Positions 31,255 to 44,640 of a stretch of DNA of 64,000 bases are shown piece after piece; the first letter of the stretch is position 1; each line of letters opens with the position of its first letter. This DNA is from Lamellibrachia satsuma (Eukaryota; Annelida; Polychaeta; Sabellida; Siboglinidae). Made by a program: the position numbers and the translations under genes. The notes beneath the pieces are model-generated. The model did not search any database. It worked only from the letters and a program-made list of their open reading frames with translations, and was not told the DNA's origin. The stretch spans positions 1,288,501-1,352,500 of the forward strand of contig BSQZ01000072.1 in the NCBI GenBank assembly GCA_033239005.1. The letters are read 5' to 3'.

Positions 31255-33597
31255 GCACCACATCATGATGCAATGGTCACCACCACCTCCACTACCACCA
31301 CCACCACCACCACAAACACAACCACCACCATAGTTATTACACTCCCCAGTACACAGTCAGAACACATGGTCACTACAGCACTCAGCTATAAGACATAATC
31401 ACTGCACCCTCAGTATACACCTAGAATACATAGTCAGTACACTTTCAGTACACAGCTAGCACACAAAATAGTCACTGTATCTTCAGCTAATACATAGTCA
31501 CAACAACTCCAGTATACAGTTAGAATATATAGTTACTGTTAGAATACATGGCCAGTGCACCTTCAGTGCACATCTAGAATACATAGTCACTACATCCTCA
31601 ATACACAGCTAGAATACAGTGTCACTGCAACCTCAGTACACATCTGTAATGCATAGTCACTACACAGCTATAATACAAAAAAAGTCTGTATCCCCAGCAT
31701 ACAGTTATAATACATAGTCACTACACCTCCAATACACAGTTAGAAATCATTGTTACTGCACACCCAGCAAACAGCTCGAATACATGGTCACTGCACCCTC
31801 AGTACACAACTAGAATACAAAGAAACTAAACTCTCACTACAGAGCTCTGTACAAAGCTAAAATACATGGTCACTACACCTTCAATACACAACTAAAATAT
31901 GTAGTCACTGTACCCAGAACCACAGCTACAATACATAGTCACTGTACCCACAGTACAATGCAAGAATACAAAGCAACTGAACTCCCTTTTAATTGTATAT
32001 ATCACTGAACACTTAAATGTAACCCGAACTGTAATTTTCACAATACTCCTAACAGTAGTTCTCACAATACTCCTATCTGTACCCATCATCTAGCAGTGGT
32101 CACCTACCAGGCGCCAAAGTTCTTTTAAAAGGGTGGTCATCTAGTCAGCGGGGTAAAAAATCAGTAGCATAGACATATATATATATATATATATATACCT
32201 CCTGATGCAACCGTGACCACCACCATCACCACTACCACCATCACCACTACCACCATCACCACCACCACCACTACCACCATCACCACTACCACCATCAGCA
32301 CCACCACCACTACCACCACCACCATCACAACCACCATAGTTACATCACTCCCACTACACATTCAAAATACATTGTCACAACACCCTCAGTACAAATCTAG
32401 AATACAAAATAATCTGTATTTTTTGCACACAGCTATAAGACGTGGTCACTGCACCCTCAGTATATATCTAGAATACATAGTCACTGCACTCTCAGTACAC
32501 AACTAGAATACAAAATAGTGACTCCATAGTGATCTCCAGATCGTAGCTATAATACATATCACTACAACTCCAGTATACAGTTAGAATAAATTACTGCTAG
32601 AACACATGACCACTTCACCCTCAGTACACATATATAATACATAGTCACTACATCCTCAGTACACAACTATAATTCAAAATAGTAACTGTATCCCCAGTCC
32701 TCAGCTATAATGCATAGTTACTACTACTCCAGTACACATAATACACATTCAGTGCACTCCCAGCAGACAGTTAGAATGCATGGTCACTGCAACCTCAATA
32801 CACATCTAGAATACACAGTTACTACACTCTCAGTACACAGCTAGAATGCAAAAAATAGTCACTGCATCTCCAGTACATAGCTATAATACATAGTCACTAC
32901 AACTCCAGTATACAGTTAGAATAAATTACTGCTAGAACACATGACCACTTCACCCTCAGTACACATATATAATACATAGTCACTACATCCTCAGTACACA
33001 GCTATAATACAAAATAGTAACGGTATCCCCAGTCCACAGCTATAATACATTGTTAGTACTACTACACACAGCTATAAGACGTGGTCACTGCACCCTCAGT
33101 AAATATCTAGAATACATAGTCAATGAACTCTCAGTACACAACTAGAATACAAAATAGTCAACGTATCTCCAGATCATAGCTATAATACATAGTCACTACA
33201 ACTCCAGTATACAGTTAGAATACATTACTGCTAGAACACATGACCACTTCACCCTCAGTACACATATATAATACATAGTCCCTACATCCTCAGTACACAA
33301 CTATAATACAAAATAGTAACTGTTTCCCCAGTCCACAGCTATAATACATAGTTACTACTACTCCAGTACGCAGAATACACATTCAATGCACTCCCAGCAG
33401 ACAGTTAGAATGCATGGTCACTGCAACCTCAGTACACATCTAGAATACATAGTTACTACACTCTCAGTACACAGCCAGAAAGCAAAAAATAGTCACTTCA
33501 CCTCCAGTACATAGCTACAATACATAGTCACTACACCCTCAGTACACATCTAGAATACATAGTCACTACGCTCTTAGTACACAGCTAGAATACAAAA
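30661..33597 (+). repeat. 35-bp satellite, forward orientation, unit 2
   Basis: Diverged monomers with spacers at 31140-31340 ((TA)n plus (CCA)n) and 32105-32340. It is longer than in unit 1. A block of several monomers holding TCAGCTATAATGCATAG and AATTACTGCTAGAACAC recurs around 32570, 32920 and 33220, which indicates block-wise amplification. Confidence 0.9.
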
Positions 33598-33960
33598 TAG
33601 TTAGGGTTATGATGTCATTGTATAATAAAATGCATAGGTAATAGACGACGAAATACACCTTTTCCGCCTAATAAAAATGTCCTGGAATTACCGCGCGCTT
33701 TCCCCTGCGCCCCCTGGCGGATGTGTATTATATTATACATTGACATCATAGCCCTATCCCCTAACTAACCCTAACTTTAAACCCAAATCCTAACCCTCGC
33801 TGTGTACGTGGGGTGGAGTGATTTTGCATTCTGCCGCGCGCTCCCCTGCGCCCCCTGGCGGCTGTGTATACATTGACATCATAAACCTAACCCCTAACTA
33901 ATCCTAACCCTAACCTTAAACCCAAACCCTAACCCTCGTTGTTTATTTGGGGTGCAATTA
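33598..33960. repeat. CCTAAC-rich interstitial block (first copy), unit 2
   Basis: Two tandem sub-copies of about 170 bp, each with CGCCCCCTGGCGG, ACATTGACATCATA and degenerate CCCTAACCCTAACC runs. Recurs at 37077-37440. Not seen in unit 1. Confidence 0.8.
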
Positions 33961-36584
33961 CTATGCATTCTAACTGTGTAATTGAGATGCAGTGACTATG
34001 TAATCTAGCTATGTACTGGGGATACAATGACTATTTTGTATTCTAGCTGTGTACTGAGGGTGCACTGGCCATGCATTTTAGCAGTAACTATGTATTCTAA
34101 CTGTGTACTGGAGTTGTAGTGACTATGTATTATAGCTAGATATACAGACTATTTTGTATTCTAGGTATGTACACAGGGTGTAGTGACTATGTATTCCAGT
34201 TATATACTGAGGATGCAGTGATCGTGTATTCGAGCTATGTGCTGGATGAGCAGTAACTATATATCCTAATCGTGTACTGGAGTTTTAGTTACTATGTAGT
34301 ATAGCTGTGCACTGGGGATACAGTGACTCTTTTGTATTCTAGCTGTGTGTTGAGAGTGTATTGATTATGTATTCTAGATGTGTACTGAAGGTGTAATAAC
34401 CATGTATTCTAGCTGTGTGTTGAGAGTGTAGTGATTATGTATTCTAGATGTGTACTGAAGGTGTAGTAACCATGTATTCTAGCTGTGTGTTGAGAGTGTA
34501 GTGATTATGTATTCTAGATGTGTACTGAAGGTGTAGTAACAATGTATTCTAGCTGTGTGTTGAGAGTGTAGTGATTATGTATTCTAGATGTGTACTGAAT
34601 GTGTAGTAACCATGTAGCATAGCTGTGTGTTGAGAGTGTAGTGATTATGTATTCTAGATGTGTACTGAAGGTGTAGTAACAATGTATTCTAGCTGTGTGT
34701 TGAGAGTGTAGTGATTATGTATTCTAGATGTGTACTGAATGTGTAGTAACCATGTAGCGTAGCTGTGTGTTGAGAGTGTAGTGATTATGTATTCTAGATG
34801 TGTACTGAAGGTGTAATAACCATGTATTCTAGCTGTGTGTTGAGAGTGTAGTGATTATGTATTCTAGATGTGTACTGAAGGTGTAGTAACCATGTATTCT
34901 AGCTGTGTGTTGAGAGTGTAGTGATTATGTATTCTAGATGTGTACTGAAGGTGTAGTAACAATGTATTCTAGCTGTGTGTTGAGAGTGTAGTGATTATGT
35001 ATTCTAGATGTGTACTGAATGTGTAGTAACCATGTAGCGTAGCTGTGTGTTGAGAGTGTAGTGATTATGTATTCTAGATGTGTACTGAAGGTGTAGTAAC
35101 CATGTATTCTAGCTGTGTGTTGAGAGTGTAGTGATTATGTATTCTAGATGTGTACTGAATGTGTAGTAACCATGTAGCGCAGCTGTGTGTTGAGAGTGTA
35201 GTGATTATGTATTCTAGATGTGTACTGACGGTGTAGTAACCATGTATTCTAGCTGTGTGTTGAGAGTGTAGTGATTATGTATTCTAGATGTGTACTGAAT
35301 GTGTAGTAACCATGTAGCGTAGCTGTGTGTTGAGAGTGTAGTGATTATGTATTCTAGATGTGTACTGAATGTGTAGTAACCATGTAGCGTAGCTGTGTGT
35401 TGAGAGTGTAGTGATTATGTATTCTAGATGTGTACTGAATGTGTAGTAACCATGTATTCTAGCTGTATGTTGAGAGTGTAGTGATTATGTATTCTAGATG
35501 TGTACTGAAGGTGTAGTAACCATGTATTCTAGCTGTGTGTTGAAAGTGTAGTGATTATGTATTCTAGATGTGTAATGAAGGTGTAGTAACCATGTATTCT
35601 AGCTGTGTGTTGAGAGTGTAGTGATTATGTATTCTAGATGTGTACTGAAAGTGTAGTAACCATGTATTCTATCTGTGTGTTGAGAGTGTAGTGATTATTT
35701 ATTCTAGATGTGTAATGAAGGTGTAGTAACCATGTATTCTATCTGTGTGTTGAGAGTGTAGTGATTATTTATTCTAGATGTGTACTGAAGGTGTAGTAAC
35801 CATGTAGTGTAGCTGTGTGTTGGAAGTGCAGTAATTGTGTATTCTAATTGTGTACTGGAGTTTTAGTGACTATGTAATATAGCTACGTACTGCAGATACA
35901 GTGACAATTTTGTAGTCTAGCTGTGTACTGAGAGTGTAATGACTATGTATTCTAGATGTATACTGAGGGTTCAGTTACTATGTCTTATAGCTGTATGCTG
36001 GAGATACAGACTATGTTGTATTGTAGCTCTGTATTGAGGCTGTATTGACTATGCATTCTAGATGTGTACTGAGGGTGTAGTGACCATGTATTCTGACTCT
36101 GTACTGGGAGTGTGGTAACTATGGTGGTGGTGGTGGTGGTGGTGGTGGTGGTGGTGGTGGTGGTGGTGGTGGTGGTGGTGGTCACGGTTGCATCATGAAG
36201 TATATGTACGTCTATGCTACTGATTTTTACCCCGTTGACTAAATGACCACCCCTTGGGTACAGTGACTAAGTATTCTAGCTGTGGCTGTGGGTACAATGA
36301 CTATGTATTCTAGCTGTGGTTGTGAGTACAGTGACTATGTATTCTAGCAATGCACAGTGGGTACAGTGACTATGTATTATATCTGTGGCTTTGGATACAG
36401 TGACTACGTATTCTAGTTTTGTATTTAAAGTGTAGTGACCATGTATTCTAGCTTTGTACTGAGCTCTGTACTGAGAATGTAGCGACTATGTATTCTAGTT
36501 GTGTACTGAAGGTATAGTGGCCATGTATTCTAGCAGTAACTATGTATTCTAACTGTGTACTGCAGTTTTAGTGACTATGTGCAA
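33961..36584 (-). repeat. 35-bp satellite, reverse orientation, with a long 70-bp higher-order array, unit 2
   Basis: 34345-35815 consists of about 21 dimers of 70 bp (GTGTGTTGAGAGTGTAGTGA plus ATTCTAGATGTGTACTGAA), with a recurrent variant ending ATGTAGCGTAGCTG every second or third dimer. Diverged monomers and a (TGG)n at 36121-36181 follow. Unit 1 has only about seven dimers. Confidence 0.93.
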
Positions 36585-36825
36585 GGCAGGGTGGAGACAG
36601 TATCAGAAAATAAATGTATGCTGAGATGGGGGTATAGGAAGGCAGGCTGGAGGCAGAGTCATAAATTATAGAAATGTATGCTGACGGTGAGAAACAGTAA
36701 GGCAGGCTGGAGACAATGTAATAAATACATAAATGTATGCTGAGACGGTGAGAAATAGCAAGGCAGTGTGGAGACAGTGTCATAAAATAAATAAATGTAT
36801 GCTGAGACGATGAGAAACAAAAAGG
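36585..36825 (-). repeat. 62-bp minisatellite, first block, unit 2
   Basis: About four copies, then an abrupt return to the forward 35-bp satellite within the word AAAAAGGCATAGTTACTAC, marking a duplication junction near 36825. Confidence 0.85.
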
Positions 36826-37076
36826 CATAGTTACTACTACTCCAGTAAACAGAATACACATTCACTGCACTCCTAGCAGACAGTTAGAATGCATGGTCAC
36901 TGCAACCTCAGTACACATCTAGAATACATAGTTACTACACTCCCAGTACACAGCTAGAATGCAAAAAATAGTCACTGCATCTCCAGTACATAGCTATAAT
37001 ACATAGTCACTACACCATCAGTACACATCTAGAATACATAGTCACTACGCTCTCAGTACTCAGCTAGAATACAAAA
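36826..37076 (+). repeat. 35-bp satellite, forward orientation, short block
   Basis: Nearly repeats 33355-33597, as expected if this is the start of a duplicated internal block. Confidence 0.85.
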
Positions 37077-37440
37077 TAGTTAGGGTTATGATGTCAATGT
37101 ATAATAAAATACATAGGTAATAGACGAGGTAATACACCTTTTCCGCCTAATAAAAATGTGCCGGTATTACCACGCGCACTCCACCTGCACCCCCTGGCGG
37201 CTGTGCATTATATTATACATTGACATCATAACCCTATCCCCAACTAACCCTAACTTTAAACCCAAACCCTTACCCTCGCTGTGTAAGTGGAGTGGAGTGA
37301 CTATGCATTCTGTCGCTTGCTCCTTTGCGCCCCCTGGCAGCTGTGTATTATACATTGACATCATAAACCTAACCCCTAACTAATCCTAACCCTAACCTTA
37401 AACCCAAACCCTAACCCTCGTTGTTTATTTGGGATGCAAT
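37077..37440. repeat. CCTAAC-rich interstitial block (second copy), unit 2
   Basis: Homologous to 33598-33960 (offset 3479). Contains CCTAACCCTAACC runs and GCCCCCTGGC motifs. The 65-75-codon frames on both strands reflect its internal tandem structure. Confidence 0.8.
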
Positions 37441-39474
37441 GACTATGCATTCTAACTATGTAATTGGGATGTAGTGACTATTTAATCTAGCTATGTACTG
37501 GGGATACAATGACTATTTTGTATTCTAGCTGTGTACTGAGGGTGCACTGGCCATGCATTTTAGCAGTAACTATGTATTCTAACTGTGTATTGGAGTTGTA
37601 GCGACTATGTATTATAGCTGTGTGCTAGATATACAGACTATTTTGTATTCTAGGTATGTACAGAGGGTTTAGTGACTATGTATTCCAGTTAAATACTGAG
37701 GATGCAGTGATCGTGTATTCGAGCTGTGTGCTGGATGAGCAGTAACTATATATCCTAATCGTATACTGGAGTTTTAGTAACTATGTAGTATAGCTGTGCA
37801 CTGGGGATACACTGACTCTTTTGTATTCTAGCTGTGTGTTGAGAGTGTAATGATTATGTATTCTAGATATGCACTGAAGGTGTAGTAACCATGTAATGTA
37901 GCTGTGTGTTGAGAGTGTAGTGATTATGTATTCTAGATGTGTACTGAAGGTGTAGTAACCATGTATTCTAGCTGTGTGTTGAGAGTGTAGTGATTATGTA
38001 TTCTAGATGTGTACTGAAGGTGTAGTAACCATGTATTCTAGCTGTGTGTTCAGAGTGTAGTCATTATGTATTCTGGATGTGCACTGAAGGTGTAGTAACC
38101 ATGTATTCTAGCTGTGTGTTGAGAGTGTAGTGATTATGTATTCTAGATGTGTACTTAAGGTGTAGTAACCATGTATTCTAGCTGTGTGTTGAGAGTGTAG
38201 TGATTATGTATTCTAGATGTGCACTGAAGGTGTAGTATCCATGTAATGTAGCTGTGTGCTGGAAGAGCAGTAATTGTGTATTCTAGCTGTGTGTTGAGAG
38301 TGTAATGATTATGTATTCTAGATGTGTACTGAAGGTGTAGTAACCATGTATTCTAGCTGTGTGTTTAGAGTGTAGTGATTATGTATTCTAGATGTGCACT
38401 GAAGGTGTAGTAACCATGCATTCTAGCTGTGTGTTGAGAGTGTTGTGATTATGTATTCTAGATGTGTACTGAAGGTGTAGTAACCATGTATTCTAACTGT
38501 GTGTTGAGAGTGTAGTGATTATGTATTCTAGATGTGTACTGAAGGTGTAGTAACCATGTATTCTAGCTGTGTGTTGAGAGTGTAGTGATTATGTATTCTA
38601 GACGTGCACTGAAGGTGTAGTAACCATGTATTCTAGCTGTATGTTGAGAGTGTAGTGATTATGTATTCTAGATGTGCACTGAAAGTGTAGTAACCATGTA
38701 ATGGAGCTGTGTGCTGGAAGAGCAGTAATTGTGTTTTTTTCCAATTGTGTACTGGAGTTTTAGTGACTATGTATTATAGCTACATACTGCAGAAACAGTG
38801 ACTATTTTGTATTCTAGCTGTGTACTGAGAGTGTAATGACTATGTATTCTAGATGTATACTGAGGGTTCAGTTACTATGTCTTATAGCTGTATGCTGGAG
38901 ATACAGACTATTTTGCATTGTAGCTCTGTATTGAGGCTGTATTGACTATGCATTCTAGATGTGTACTGAGGGTGTAGTGACCATGTATACTGACTCTGTA
39001 CTGGGAGTGTGGTAACTATGATGGTGGTGGTGGTGGTGGTGGTGCTGTTGGTCACGGTTGCATCATGAGGTATATCTATGTCTATGCTACTGATTTTTGA
39101 CCCCGCTGACTAAATGACCACCCCTTGGGTACAGTGACTAAGTATTCTAGCTGTGGCTGTGGGTACAATGACCATGTATTCTAATTGTGTATTTAAGGTA
39201 TAGTGACCAGGTATTCTAGATGTGGCTGTGTGTAAAGTGACTATGTATTCTAGCTGTGGCTGTGAGTACAGTGACTATGTTTTCTAGCAGTGCACGGTGG
39301 GTACAGTGACTATGTATTCTATCTGTGGCTTTGGATACAGTGACTACGTATTCTAGTTGTGTATTTAAAGTGTAGTGACCATGTATTCTAGATGTGTACT
39401 GAGGGTATAGTGGCCATGTATTCTAGCAGTAACTATGTATTCTAACTGTGTACTGCAGTTTTAGTGACTATGTG
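37441..39474 (-). repeat. 35-bp satellite, reverse orientation, second array, unit 2
   Basis: About 12 dimers of 70 bp at 37835-38715, diverged from those at 34345 (GTGCACTGAAGG variants), then monomers, a (TGG)n spacer near 39020 and further monomers. Confidence 0.92.
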
Positions 39475-39868
39475 CAAGGCGTGGTGGAGACAGTGTCAGA
39501 AAATAAATGTATGCTGAGATGGGGGTATAGGAAGGCAGGCTGGAGACAGCGTCATAAAATATACAAATGTATGCTGAGACGGTGAGAAACAGCAAGGCAG
39601 GCTGGAGACAATGTCATAAATACATAAATGTATGCTGAGACGGTGAGAAATAGCAAGGCAGTGTGGAGACAGTGAAATAAAATAAATAAATGTATGCTGG
39701 GACGATGAGAAACAAAAAGGCAGATTGGAGGCAAAGTCATAAAGTACACAAATGTATGCTGAGATGGTGAGAGACAGCCAAGCAGGCTGGAGACAGTGTC
39801 ATAAAATAAATAAATGTATGCTGAGTTGGGGGGACATGGAAGGCAGACTGAAGGCGGTGTCATAAAGT
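39475..39868 (-). repeat. 62-bp minisatellite, second block, unit 2
   Basis: About six copies matching 13310-13765. The 115-codon reverse frame is repeat translation. Confidence 0.9.
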
Positions 39869-39869
39869 A

Positions 39870-39990
39870 TGGATTACCATGGTTTCTATGGTATATCATG
39901 GTATTTTACCATGGTTTACCTGTTTCAAAACACCATGGTATACCATGGCATTTACCATGGTATATTTTCATAAGGAATTTGCCCGATTCC
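39870..39990. repeat. TACCATGGTA-palindrome block, unit 2
   Basis: Shorter than the unit 1 copy (13840-14030) but with the same end, TATATTTTCATAAGG. Confidence 0.85.
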
Positions 39991-39994
39991 ATGG

Positions 39995-40565
39995 GTCGTG
40001 GACACTTGGTATTGCTAACTTAATTGTTATGTTAATATTTCAGATGCTGTCCGAAACAATGAGGTGACAACAAATGTCACAACTTAAACCATGAGCATGA
40101 CATAAAGCGAGTCATCCAGGAATGGTTCCGAACTGCCTCCGTCTCTGATCAGGATGGTGGTAGGAAGCACCGAATGGACCGAACATAGGCTAAGCAGGAT
40201 GTGGCAGGAGTAAACAATTGAAGTGGATGTTTTTTTAGTACATTCATTTAAGTACAAGTAAGATGGTCAACGCTTATTTATTAAATATTATCGTATAATA
40301 AATGACACAAATCCACATACGAATACATATATCAACCTGAAAACATTTGTGATAAAATGTTAACAATATAAGATAATATGCTTGTATTGAAAGTAATGAC
40401 TTGGTGATTTGCCTTTGGTGGCATTGCATTGATCAGTTTAAAAAAAAAATTCCAAGAGCATTGTTTATTTAAAAGAGAACCTGGAAAAATCATAGTAAAG
40501 TTCTACTGTATAATCTGTATTAATAAATATACATTTGAACGGTTAACTGGCAGTTTAAATTTGAA

Positions 40566-40652
<87 letters not shown>

Positions 40653-41283
40653 CAATGACTAGGAAGGTTGCACAGTACGAAATTATTTAGGTCGTTGTGT
40701 ACAGAAACTGTACATACTGAAGCCTTTTAAGTGTGAGTGTGGATTTTGACTGATTGGATTAGGGGTGTTATTGAATATTCAAGTGATGCTATCTGTAATG
40801 CGTTTGTTTGTCAGTTCAGTGTTTGTACTTTCAATGTGGATATTCCCATGACTTTTGTGCCATATGCAAGCTCACCAGAATGAGGTATTATGCTTACATT
40901 TTTTAGGTATTCAGGAAGGTTTCTGTTGACATATTAGTGATAATAGTTTAATTGTCATTTATAGATATCTTCAACTTTTATTTAGCAGTTTGACACTTTT
41001 CAGCAATGGATAGAAGTGTGTGCATTATATAATGACTGTTTGTTATAATTTTTATCACCCACTTCTGTAGTTTTGTTATTATGTATTCCTGTTACTCTAG
41101 TTTATATGGGGTGACTTAATTAGTGACTTAATGTTAAAAGGTTTAATAAAATACATTGTGGAAGGTATTTTATTAAAACTGTACTCATATTGATTAATAA
41201 ATTTTAAATGCCTTTGTTGGGCCTATTTCAATCTACATTGGACTTGTTGTTTTTGTGCTTATATATACTATTATTATATTGTA
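39995..41283. other. Unit-2-only segment of about 1.3 kb
   Basis: It replaces the long (TA)n of unit 1. It starts with an intron-end-like stretch, TGCTAACTTAATTG...AATATTTCAG, followed by a short codon-like stretch: AAGCGAGTCATCCAGGAATG reads KRVIQEW in one frame. I do not recognise a gene. A (TA)n tract at 40571-40650 lies in it. The remainder is AT-rich without open frames. Confidence 0.4.
40571..40650. repeat. (TA)n microsatellite
   Basis: About 80 bases of TA. Confidence 0.97.
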
Positions 41284-41509
<226 letters not shown>

Positions 41510-42835
41510 TTCATAAGCGGCTTCCTATCGGCAGCCGCTTATGAGCCGTCATAGGCCCGATGTTAAGCCGATGGTCAAAGCCCGCACGCGGATGCCGATG
41601 TTGGACCGATAAACTTGCCGCCTTTGGCCCGATGGGCAAAACCTACATCGGCCCGCAGACGGATGCCGATGTTGGGCCGATAAGTTTGCCGCCCTCGGCC
41701 CGATGTTGAGCCGATGGACAAAACTTACATCGGCCCGCAGGCGAATGCCGATGTTGGACCGATAAGTTTGCCGTCTTCGGCCCGCTCTCTGTAGGTGTGC
41801 TGGCTGGGTAGCGTACCGGTAAAAACTACACCACTTGCTTGCTGCAGGTCGCTGGGTCAATCCGATAAGTGGTTTGGTATGAACGCGTGGCCTAGTGATA
41901 AAAGTACGTCTACTGTTAAAAACCGCCTCCTCTCACTCGCTGTCTGTTCGTCGACCACCAGTCCATAGCCTTTTTAAATAGTTTTAATGGCAGTAAAAAT
42001 AATCGAAAGATATGGCAATAAAATACGTGTGCACTCGAACAATACCGTGTTTTGTTCCTTTCTCGTTTCCTCGTCAGGCCCTTTGATCCCTGTTAATGAA
42101 TGATATGTGGTGTCTGGCTGTCCACAAATAGCACACTGGGCCAGTGCACAAAGATTATGGGTCTTCCCGGTTTGTGCTCTTGTATCTATTCAGTGCCTGT
42201 ATACAAAAACTGTGTGACTTAATTTTTACAAATTTAAATTACTTTTAAAATATATATTTTATGATATGTTAGACTGCCACCACGTAACAGTTTCAATGCA
42301 GCACAGACATCGGCGGTGTCTGGCCGTCTACAAATAGCACACTCGGCCAATGTCCACAAATTATGGTCTTTTATCTATTCAGTGTCTGTATACATAATAA
42401 AGTATGACTTTAAATTTTTTAAAGATATATTTTATGATATGTTAGACTATCATCACGTGACAATGCAGCGCAGACATAAGCGGTGTCTGGTCGTCTATAA
42501 ATAGCACACTCGGTTTGATGGACTTGTATACACATAAAAGTTTGACTTTTAATTTTAAAATATTACATATATGATTACTGTATTGTATGATATTTAACTT
42601 TGTTGTTCAATAAAATACGTGTGCACTCGTACGATACCGTGTTGTGTTGGTTTCTCGTTTCCTCGTTAGCTACTTTGATCCCTTTCAATGAACCTGTTAA
42701 TGAACGCTGCTAACATACCCTTTGATCCCTGTTCACGAATGCCGCTCCGGTCCTTACGTAGGAGGATGACCTCTGATCCTAGGTCAAGACTCTTTGACCA
42801 CTCTTTGACCAGTCCTTTAGTAGTTAGGGAGCGCT
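41510..42835. repeat. Repeat block with hairpin, GCCGATGTT tandem repeats and diverged 180-bp copies, unit 2
   Basis: Counterpart of 14276-15434. The GCCGATGTTGGACCGATAA / CGATGGACAAAAC segment is repeated about three times (41560-41790), against once in unit 1. The empty LINE site is at 42810/42811. Confidence 0.75.
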
Positions 42836-43039
42836 GATGTTGTGGTTAGGGTTAGGGTTAGAAACAACCGACAGAAGGTTAGGGTTAGGATTATACAGCC
42901 GACATATGATTAGTGTTATGGTTCGATATAGCCGCAAGGGGGGCGCTCATGCTACCCAGAAGGTTGCGCGCGCAACCGTTGTCCCAATATCTAGTTTGTT
43001 GTACAAAGTTGTACGTTGTCACACCATCTAGTTTCCTGC
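42836..43039. repeat. TTAGGG-like tract and 37-bp remnant, unit 2
   Basis: GTTAGGGTTAGGGTTAG and AGGTTAGGGTTAGGATT, then TAGTTTGTTGTACAAAG. Same as 16690-16914. Confidence 0.75.
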
Positions 43040-44100
43040 TGTTGTAATATTTGGGCTTTTGCCCATATGCATATGTAGGATAATGTACATTTGAGAGCGT
43101 CTTAAATTGCGAAGATAACCAAACTATTTGTTCTGTGGTAGACGTTATGTAATGGTAACGCATATCCACCTGCATACGACGAATGTGCGTGTGCCTAAAG
43201 TCGTCTGGTGGCCTTGGATAGGTAGAGGACAAAGGCGTGTTTCATAACGTCGTCACGCCATGTCCCCATTACAGTGTTGTTTGGTGGAAAAGATCGCGAT
43301 GATATGACCTATTTTTTGCAGTAGCTTTCAGGTGTATTTTAGTTTGTTGAGGACATTCAGCACCTCCAGAGTACACTTAAGCTATACCAGACTCTCCACC
43401 ATGGGCGCTACTAATCATTTCACCACTGCCACAAACTACATTTCATATGCATATTCTGCACACTTTGTTATTAAAAAGGTACGTTCTTATATAGCGCGGT
43501 ATCCAGTCCGTAGGACCGCTCAAAGCGCTTTACAATTTCCCCCCCTGGCAAACCTGTTCATTCCAAGGCCATCTCAACTTCTCTTGGAATCATTCAGCCA
43601 CGCTGCAATTGCGCGAAGACTATTCGTTCACATTTCCACCACTGTCTATATTGCCAAGTACTCATTTATATAACTGAGTGATCTGTGGCAACGTGGGGTG
43701 ATCCAACTAGCCAAAGGTTCGAAACGACCGCAGTGGGATTTGAAGCAGGGTTCTCTCGATTGACAGTCCATCCTTCTAAACGGTATGCCATCGCGCCCCG
43801 TATTATTTAATTTGGCACACTCCTATTTCAATCAATAAATCTCTCAATTGCATACAATTGTGGATAGTGTTTGCACTGAAAATGTGTCTAGAAATACAAC
43901 AACGTCCGTTTTTATTTGAAGCATAACCTATGTTTATCTCAACGCTCTTTGCAAGAGCTTATGAGTCATTGCACTACCCAACCAAATGTTGGTAGAGCAA
44001 TGCTAATGGCAATGACAGCTTCATGCCCCACAAATCATGTACAACTCTCTGTTTCACTAAGTGTTCGTTACGTTCGAAGGAACCTATGTGGACGTTAGAC
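43040..44100 (+). repeat. Dispersed repeat block carrying a SINE, unit 2
   Basis: Counterpart of 16915-17990. The 113-codon frame at 43332-43673 runs through repeat body and SINE tail and is not a supported gene. Confidence 0.75.
43473..43800 (-). mobile_element. tRNA-derived SINE, unit 2
   Basis: The same insertion as at 17341-17678, with the flanks TGTTATT (43466-43472) and a mutated right copy TATTATT. The head is GGGGCGCGATGGCATACCG. The anticodon-arm region reads ACTGTCAATC, diverged from ACTCTTAATC in unit 1. B-box CTTCAAATCC. Inserted before the units duplicated. Confidence 0.88.
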
Positions 44101-44474
44101 GTTTGACGTCCATAGGCATTGCAACCCGTGCGTACTCGTAAACATCATTTAATATTATTATTTATCTTTGGCTTTTTTCTGCGTATATTTATTGTGTTCT
44201 CGAATGACGTATGCTCTTAGCTGGATATTTGTCATTTGTCCCGAGAAGTGTATAAAATGATATAGTCCACGTTCAGTTAACAGTTATTTTTGTTGCATGA
44301 TTTCACTTTTCAGTCTGACAGTTGTGTCAATATAATCAAAGAATCAAGTTAATTCGAATTGCATCGTATAAAGTGATAAAAGTTAACTCGCTTTATGAAT
44401 TAACCAAATGCTCGGGTTACATCGTAATTAGCTAATTATGTTTGCGCCCAGAATCTGGGTGCATAAGTAATTTC
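44101..44474. repeat. First 190-bp direct repeat and flank, unit 2
   Basis: Counterpart of 17991-18354. Confidence 0.7.
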
Positions 44475-44640
44475 AAGATTTAACAAGATATTTAACAAGA
44501 TTGCCATCCAAGGCAAGTGGCCCAGATGGCAAGTTGACATGCAAGCCATTGGCTTATCGAGAGTCCATCATTTTTACTTACGTGTAACCCGCCCTCCTGA
44601 GATATGTGTCAACCTTGTTTATAAACATATTCACGCTGCT
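44475..44640 (-). pseudogene. LINE 3' end fragment, unit 2
   Basis: Encodes NMFINKVDTYLRRAGYT and the TCTTGTTAAAT tail on the minus strand, as at 18355-18535. Confidence 0.9.
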
